This document shows, in pieces, positions 58,811 to 64,000 of a stretch of DNA of 64,000 nt. The first letter of the stretch is position 1, and each line of letters begins with the position of its first letter. Position numbers and translations under genes: made by a program. The notes below the pieces were generated by a model. It was given only the letters and a program-made list of their open reading frames with translations, did no database searches and was not told the origin of the DNA. Source of the stretch: Breviolum minutum Mf 1.05b.01 (Eukaryota; Sar; Dinophyceae; Suessiales; Symbiodiniaceae); NCBI GenBank assembly GCA_000507305.1, contig DF240087.1, positions 1 through 64,000 on the forward strand. The letters run 5' to 3'.

Positions 58811-61800
58811 GCGGCAACAACAGCACATAATCTACAGTAACCCCTACACACATAATACAAACATGCACTAGTTACAGAACAGTTCAGCTCTGGGCTATCA
58901 TACCCCATCATGGCATAACGAGATCAAGTTCTGCAAAGAAGGCACTGCTTCTGAAGCCTACACATGGTTCATCATGATTCAAAATATGTCCTCCCATCAT
59001 CTCCCTGGCATGTTGTAGTCTCAAAATGCGCCATCACACTGGCACTCCTTGTCCCTGACCGTGCTGTTCTGGCCCTACAGCAATAAAGTTCATATCCCCA
59101 ATAAACATCAATAAACAAGATATCAAAAGTTTCCCTGACGCTGCAGCTTGTGTTGGAGGTCTTGGGGATCACAACAATCAATTCCGGGGACCTTGCAATA
59201 GGAAAAACATGGGGAGACGGTAAACTGCTCCTATATAATTGATTATTGGATTGAATTGAAGCAATACTAAACACAAGGAGGAACATATCTTTATAGATGA
59301 ATAAATGAGTATGGTATATATAGTTGTGTATAATAGTGGTAAATCATCGCGGATGCTCGTTTGCCATACCCTTGCATTCGTGAGTTCCATATATATATAT
59401 ATACATATATTGATACATCTTTATGCGAGTCAACGGAAGTTGTATTATTTTGAGGTCGCACTGATTTTTGGCACCCAGGTACTCGTAACATTGCATGGTG
59501 GAGGGCACCAGAAACTTCTTTCTTTCAATCTCCGGCAGCGTGGAGTGAGGTGCCCGTTCGCCTCGGGGCACGGGGTTTCAGCAGGGCCCAGGGTTTAGGA
59601 CCGGAATTCAAGGCGGCTAAATCCTGCTTGGTACCATTGTTAAATTAGGATTGGAATTCAAAAGGTGTTGAAATTCTATCTTTTGAGGTTGGAGATTTGA
59701 CAAGTAGAAAAAGGATGACAACAACACAGATTTTACACGCCACAGAGAGACTGAAAATGAGAAAACTGATCAAGCATGGTGCCCCGTGAGTTGTTCACTT
59801 TGTTCCGCTGGCAACTTTGCGCTCAAAGATGCCAGCAGGGTTCTAAGGAGGAGACAGATCACTGGAATACGATCAGGGTACTTGGCCAAAATCCTTAGCA
59901 TTGAGATGCATTGAGCATGTCAGTGTGGCAGCTGTGCAAGGAGGGTGCGAATTCTCAAACATATACAGTACGGAGCCATGATGTATACTTTTCTTTTAAT
60001 CAATCTTGAATTCTGAATCAAACGTTTTGCCAGCACGGCTAGCTTAAACTTATGAACCAATATGAATCAAAATGCTATATGATAGTTGAATGAAGCTCTC
60101 ATTTTTGAGAGTATGTGATGTGATATACTTTAGTCACAACTCAGAAATGATCCTCTTTCTGCATGCCATTCTATAGCGACTTAAGAAATAAAACCACAAA
60201 GTTCTCTGCCATCAAGAAGCTTGTTGGCCTCTGCGAATCGCTTTTCAAAGGGGACACTTTGTTGTAGAGAGACGCTCATGCTGTAAATCTGCAGGTCGAT
60301 TGGTCGACCAGCCCCAACTAGTCGATCCACACGAAAAGAGCTGCCTGTGAAGTCGGGTCTTCCAAGAAAAATGAGTTGGACATAGTTGGACTCTGGGTTG
60401 CTGGAGGATATTTCGTGATATTTACCGTGACCCTGCCAGTGTCACAATATCCGAACCCTTGCTTGCGCGCAAACACTGCCAATTCCGCCATGTTTCTTCT
60501 CCGCATTGGCAACTTGCAACTAGCATAGCATCTTCCCATAATTTCTTGAAAGTCATATCAGCCAACTCGAAGCTTCCGACAATCCCCCTCCATCCCCGCC
60601 TCTGCACTGTACACGCAGAATGGCAGGACCAGAAGCTCTACAACACTCACGGCACTCGAACCCAAAAAATTGTGTGCTGCTACACTTCCACAAGAGAACA
60701 TGGCACACTAGGAAGGAATCCGCAATTTTGTAGGGGACTATACATGATTGTTGAATGCTGTGCGCGTTGGGGCAAAATGATCTCAGTAACAATGTTACGG
60801 CCCTGAGGATAGCACGGTACAGCACGTGCCCCGTCAGGTAACAAACAAATACATGAAAGGATAACATCCAAGATATAATGACAACGTTTCAGTCCTTAGA
60901 AAAGATTTCAAAACAAACAGTATGCAGGAGGTTATAAAGTAAAACACACATTATGATGCAACATGCACAACATACTGTAATATCAGTACCTTCAACACTA
61001 AAGTGAAATATGACATTAGGATCAACATGAAAATCAATAATACAATATCATCAAATAAATAAGGATGATTATATGATATGTAAATATAAATTATCTATAT
61101 ATATATATATAGTATAGCTACTGCCTTGGAACCCGGGGGGCCACAAACATGTAATCTAAATTCAAATGTGTCATATTCTCAGGAAACGGAAAGCCCCCTA
61201 AATCCATCATATCTAACATCACTAGCATGGGAACAACACACCTCGAAATGTATTATCATATTTTTAGTTGGTGAAGTAGAAACTAAGCTAACATTGAATG
61301 CAATACAAACCTGAATATTCCGTGCCATCTTTAGGTAAATCACTGGCACATCTGATTGGACCTATCAATTCTTGAAACATCCTAAAAATAAATGAACATA
61401 CTGGATACTGTATGCTCTAGGACCCTAGGACATGGAGTGGTGAGTAGTTTACCAACTTGGAAGGAAAATGCTTTCGTGGAGAATGTCTGTAATGATTTTT
61501 ATCTGTACTGGGTAGCCGTGCAGCTGTGCCACAAATGTGGACATATGATAAGCTCCCTTCATACATTGTTGTTTGTCAAGCTGGCAAATGTTCAGCTTCA
61601 GTTGGTGATTTATGGTGATTTTAGATTATTTTTGATATTTGCTTTGATACGCTGTGAGACTATGACAGACAGGAAAAAGGAACCTCTGGATACCAAACCC
61701 ACAACACCTGTTCTTGTTCGGATATAGTGGATACTTGTAGACTTAGAAGTAGCAAAGTTGCCAAATATGTGCAACTTACAGTAACTGACAAATGTATATG

Positions 61801-62815
61801 ACTGTACATGTCGCATTACATAGCAAAGCATCTCCTCCACCCATTTTGTTCGCGCGCGGCACGGCCACGTCAAGGTCTGCCGCCGTGTAAAATGACGGGT
61901 GTGCCACAGCTGGCAGCTGGATGATGGTGGTTCTGCCATGAACAGACTATCGCGGGCGCTAAGGGCCCTTGTCAAGAGTTTTCATTTTCTCGTTGCAAAT
62001 CATTAGCATTCAGTGTTTCAAATTGTGCTGGTAAAGGGATGCTGGTAAAATACTTGTTAAATTTTAAGGTACAATGGCTAATACACAATGACGCACATCA
62101 GTGTCCCGATAAAAATTGTCCACACCACCAAGACTGCAGCTCTCAATCAACCGAGATTCAGGAAGTGCACGCGCGAAAGGCGCGCGTGTCAATTTTCTCC
62201 ATACTTCCGTGGCCCTCCCAACTGTACTATGTTCACGGTTGGCCACATTGCGGGTGACCTCTTCAGAGGCTCTCAGCTTGATTCGTTGAGTTGATGTGCC
62301 TTATGCCATTTGTTGTACTTAAGCCAATGTAGTCACTACTTGGCATCCCACATGGAAATCAAAGAATGCTTCAATGTATTTCAATGTCATATTACATTTG
62401 ACATCCGATCTATCTGATCTATCTGATTTATCCATGCTTCTTTTCTATCCGTACCATTCAATGTTTGGCTTGACAAGTGCAATCAATTAAGATCCATGAA
62501 TCATTTCCAGGGCATGCACTTGGAAAAGAACGAATGTTTGCCTGCAATACACATGACATGGAAACAAATGGATATGCACAATCACTTGCCACACTTGCCA
62601 CAAGGCATCCTTGTGCCTTGTGCTGACAATGAGCCTCTGTGCACCCAGTCTTGAATTCTGGAAGAAGGTCATCCAACAGGTCTTCGAAGCTAATCCAGAC
62701 ATCTCCAGCTGAACAGGAGTAATCCTTTCCTCTCGTTTTTCGAACCAGATTGCGCGATAAGGCAACATCATACAACATGTCTGGGTGTAATTTGATCCTC
62801 ACTTGCATGGCCTCT
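54638..62815 (-). CDS. Unknown minus-strand multi-exon gene
   Basis: Coding-like exons run, in order: 62815-62640 (MQVRIKLHPDMLYDVALSRN, then WISFEDLLDDLLPEF); 60604 to about 60450 (GWRGIVGSFELADMTFKKLW, then CQCGEETWRNWQCLRASKG); 60400 to about 60190 (NPESNYVQLIFLGRPDFTGS, then PFEKRFAEANKLLDGRE); about 59560-59480 (LPEIERKKFLVPSTMQCYEY); 58455-58330 (IRQQLFLMQQQMRFKYIILN); 57530-57430 (GHVVIEELYEAYKAEDGFLY); 55200-55020 (VTFFARNPTILLTVNFNGVV, then a hydrophobic GPCAILVATNLIML); 54950-54860 (RQVFLSRATVLVQDEDILGV); and a final exon 54694-54638 (KVAPKDLKGLLAHIESSP, TAA stop) with a clear CAG acceptor. One membrane segment is likely near 55.1 kb. The exons could belong to more than one gene; no family is recognised. 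Confidence 0.45.
58227..58252. repeat. (AT)n microsatellite
   Basis: An AT run interrupted by one CAT, within an intron of the minus-strand gene. Confidence 0.9.
58738..58810. repeat. (ATC)n microsatellite
   Basis: About 22 ATC units interrupted by CAGC and ATGATC. Translations as poly-Met or poly-Asp are artefacts. Confidence 0.95.
61089..61113. repeat. (AT)n microsatellite
   Basis: A short AT-dinucleotide run in AT-rich DNA; no gene within 300 bases on either side is supported. Confidence 0.9.
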
Positions 62816-64000
62816 TTGTTTCTGGAATGCAGGTAGAATGGCTCCCTGAGAAATGGCTACCCTGGACTCTACCTTAATTGAAGGTGCCTTATGATGTTGC
62901 GAATGATGTCAACTGTTAGCACGCAAAACCTCCTTTTCATGAGGCCGTGTGACATCCAAGACAAGGGAGTTTTGAAGACAAACAAATAAACATTGCTGCT
63001 TGGTTGATTTTTGATGATTTGATGTAAGGAGAGTAGCTTGCATTTTTGAACTTATTTTACACAGAAGGGGTCAATTGGATTCAATTCAACAACGTTGCCA
63101 CTAGGTCACTAGAGGATCGAGTTTTGTTTCTAGATTGTATTTGGAATGCATTTGCAGCCAACATCCGTGGACCAGGCAAGCATTTCCTTACACCAAACTA
63201 AAAGACAAGGCAAACAACTCACTGCATTACATTACAGATCATTACAGTATGCAGACTTCCTAATATATCGCAATGCAAAGGTATGGACTGCAAAATGCGC
63301 TACACCATGCTACACGTACATCGCACAACACGCAAACATCGCGTTCTACACAACACCACACACTGCACCACACTAAACTACAACCCAATTTTGGACAGGT
63401 CCATGGGGCACACGTACTACCGGACTACCGCTTTAAACTGTCAACATGAAGACACATGTTTCTTATGTACCTATACCGGCTGATGAAATGGAAGCTGAAG
63501 AGAAAGCCTTGGAAGGGGAGGCTGGGCCACACAAGTAGACTGCTGTAAGCAGCTGGGAATGTACTTTGAGAGATGCTAAACCAACCACAGGTCCATAGTG
63601 TCCCAGTGTCATCCAAAAAACATCCAAGGTTCCTGTGGGACGTCTGGATTTTTTCACAGCCAGCGTTGCGCGAAACCAAAGTTCTTCCTACAAACTTCAG
63701 AGAACGACACTTGAATGACAGCACAAATGGCAATATGGCCGGCCACCTTAGGAAAACATAAGCTCAGGAAAAACCATTGACACATCACCATCGAATTCTC
63801 TGAATCAAAAAAGCTTTTGGAATTGTTTGGACAGGCAATGTTTCGAGAATAGTGTCAGGCTGCGTCACACCGACCTTCTCTGAGGGTGATCCTGCAGCTA
63901 TGGCTAAAGGAAATCTAAGGAACACGCACTACTGGTGGTTAAGAATATAATATAATAAAATTCACTTGTCAAGCCTCGATTCCGGAAGGATCCTGAAGGT
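62816..64000. other. Distal end, little supported
   Basis: A minus-strand segment at about 63650-63490 (LDVFWMTLGHYGPVVGLASL) is hydrophobic and coding-like but has no recognised splice sites or family. The rest shows no gene. Confidence 0.3.

Noticed and set aside
58509-58868. Minus-strand frame with poly-Met or poly-Asp
   Set aside because: Translation of the (ATC)n microsatellite.

Overview
The window looks like nuclear DNA of a dinoflagellate, most likely one of the Symbiodiniaceae. The reasons are short exons joined by introns that start GT, GC or GA and end in AG; retroelement ORFs and a DUF7869-type protein of kinds I know from Symbiodinium-like genomes; many microsatellites; and moderate GC. 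Single-N joins at 6681, 8564 and 33509 show that it is a scaffold. No rRNA, tRNA or spliced-leader gene was recognised.

Region 1 (1-2008) holds a decayed retroelement ORF on the minus strand and a 48-bp minisatellite. Region 2 (2009-21744) is the most striking part. It is a gene-dense island of about 19.7 kb bounded by near-identical inverted repeats of about 190 bp. It carries, almost all on the plus strand and with short introns: the 3' end of an unknown gene; a split C5-cytosine DNA methyltransferase gene (motifs I, IV, VI, VIII and X readable) with a second truncated copy; a DUF7869-type gene with a frameshift; a small gene; a large unknown gene of about 20 exons (12964-19234); and a Lys/Pro-rich protein gene (to 20826). 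Two short coding-like segments lie on the minus strand. The layout suggests a large DNA transposon or other inverted-repeat-bounded mobile unit carrying its own DNA methyltransferase, now partly decayed. The alternative is that two copies of a dispersed repeat happen to face each other.

Region 3 (21745-22234) is another retroelement fragment, directly outside the right inverted repeat. Region 4 (about 22.3-64 kb) has a different texture: small exons separated by longer introns, mainly on the minus strand. The clear gene here is a SulP/SLC26-type anion transporter from 49610 down to about 39.6 kb, with family motifs in the right order. Two other minus-strand genes of unknown function can be traced as exon series: about 62.8 to 54.6 kb, and about 39 to 25.5 kb with coiled-coil segments. 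Further exon-like pieces lie at 50.6-53.2 kb. Microsatellites (CAA, CTA, GATA, ATC, AT) and a roughly 650-bp element rich in TTTCGCCAAA motifs fill the introns.

The island genes read as a set (DNA modification, a transposase-like candidate, a basic DNA-binding-like protein, unknown structural or enzymatic proteins). That set is what one would expect of a self-contained mobile unit, but the assignment is inference. Exon ends marked 'about' are by eye.
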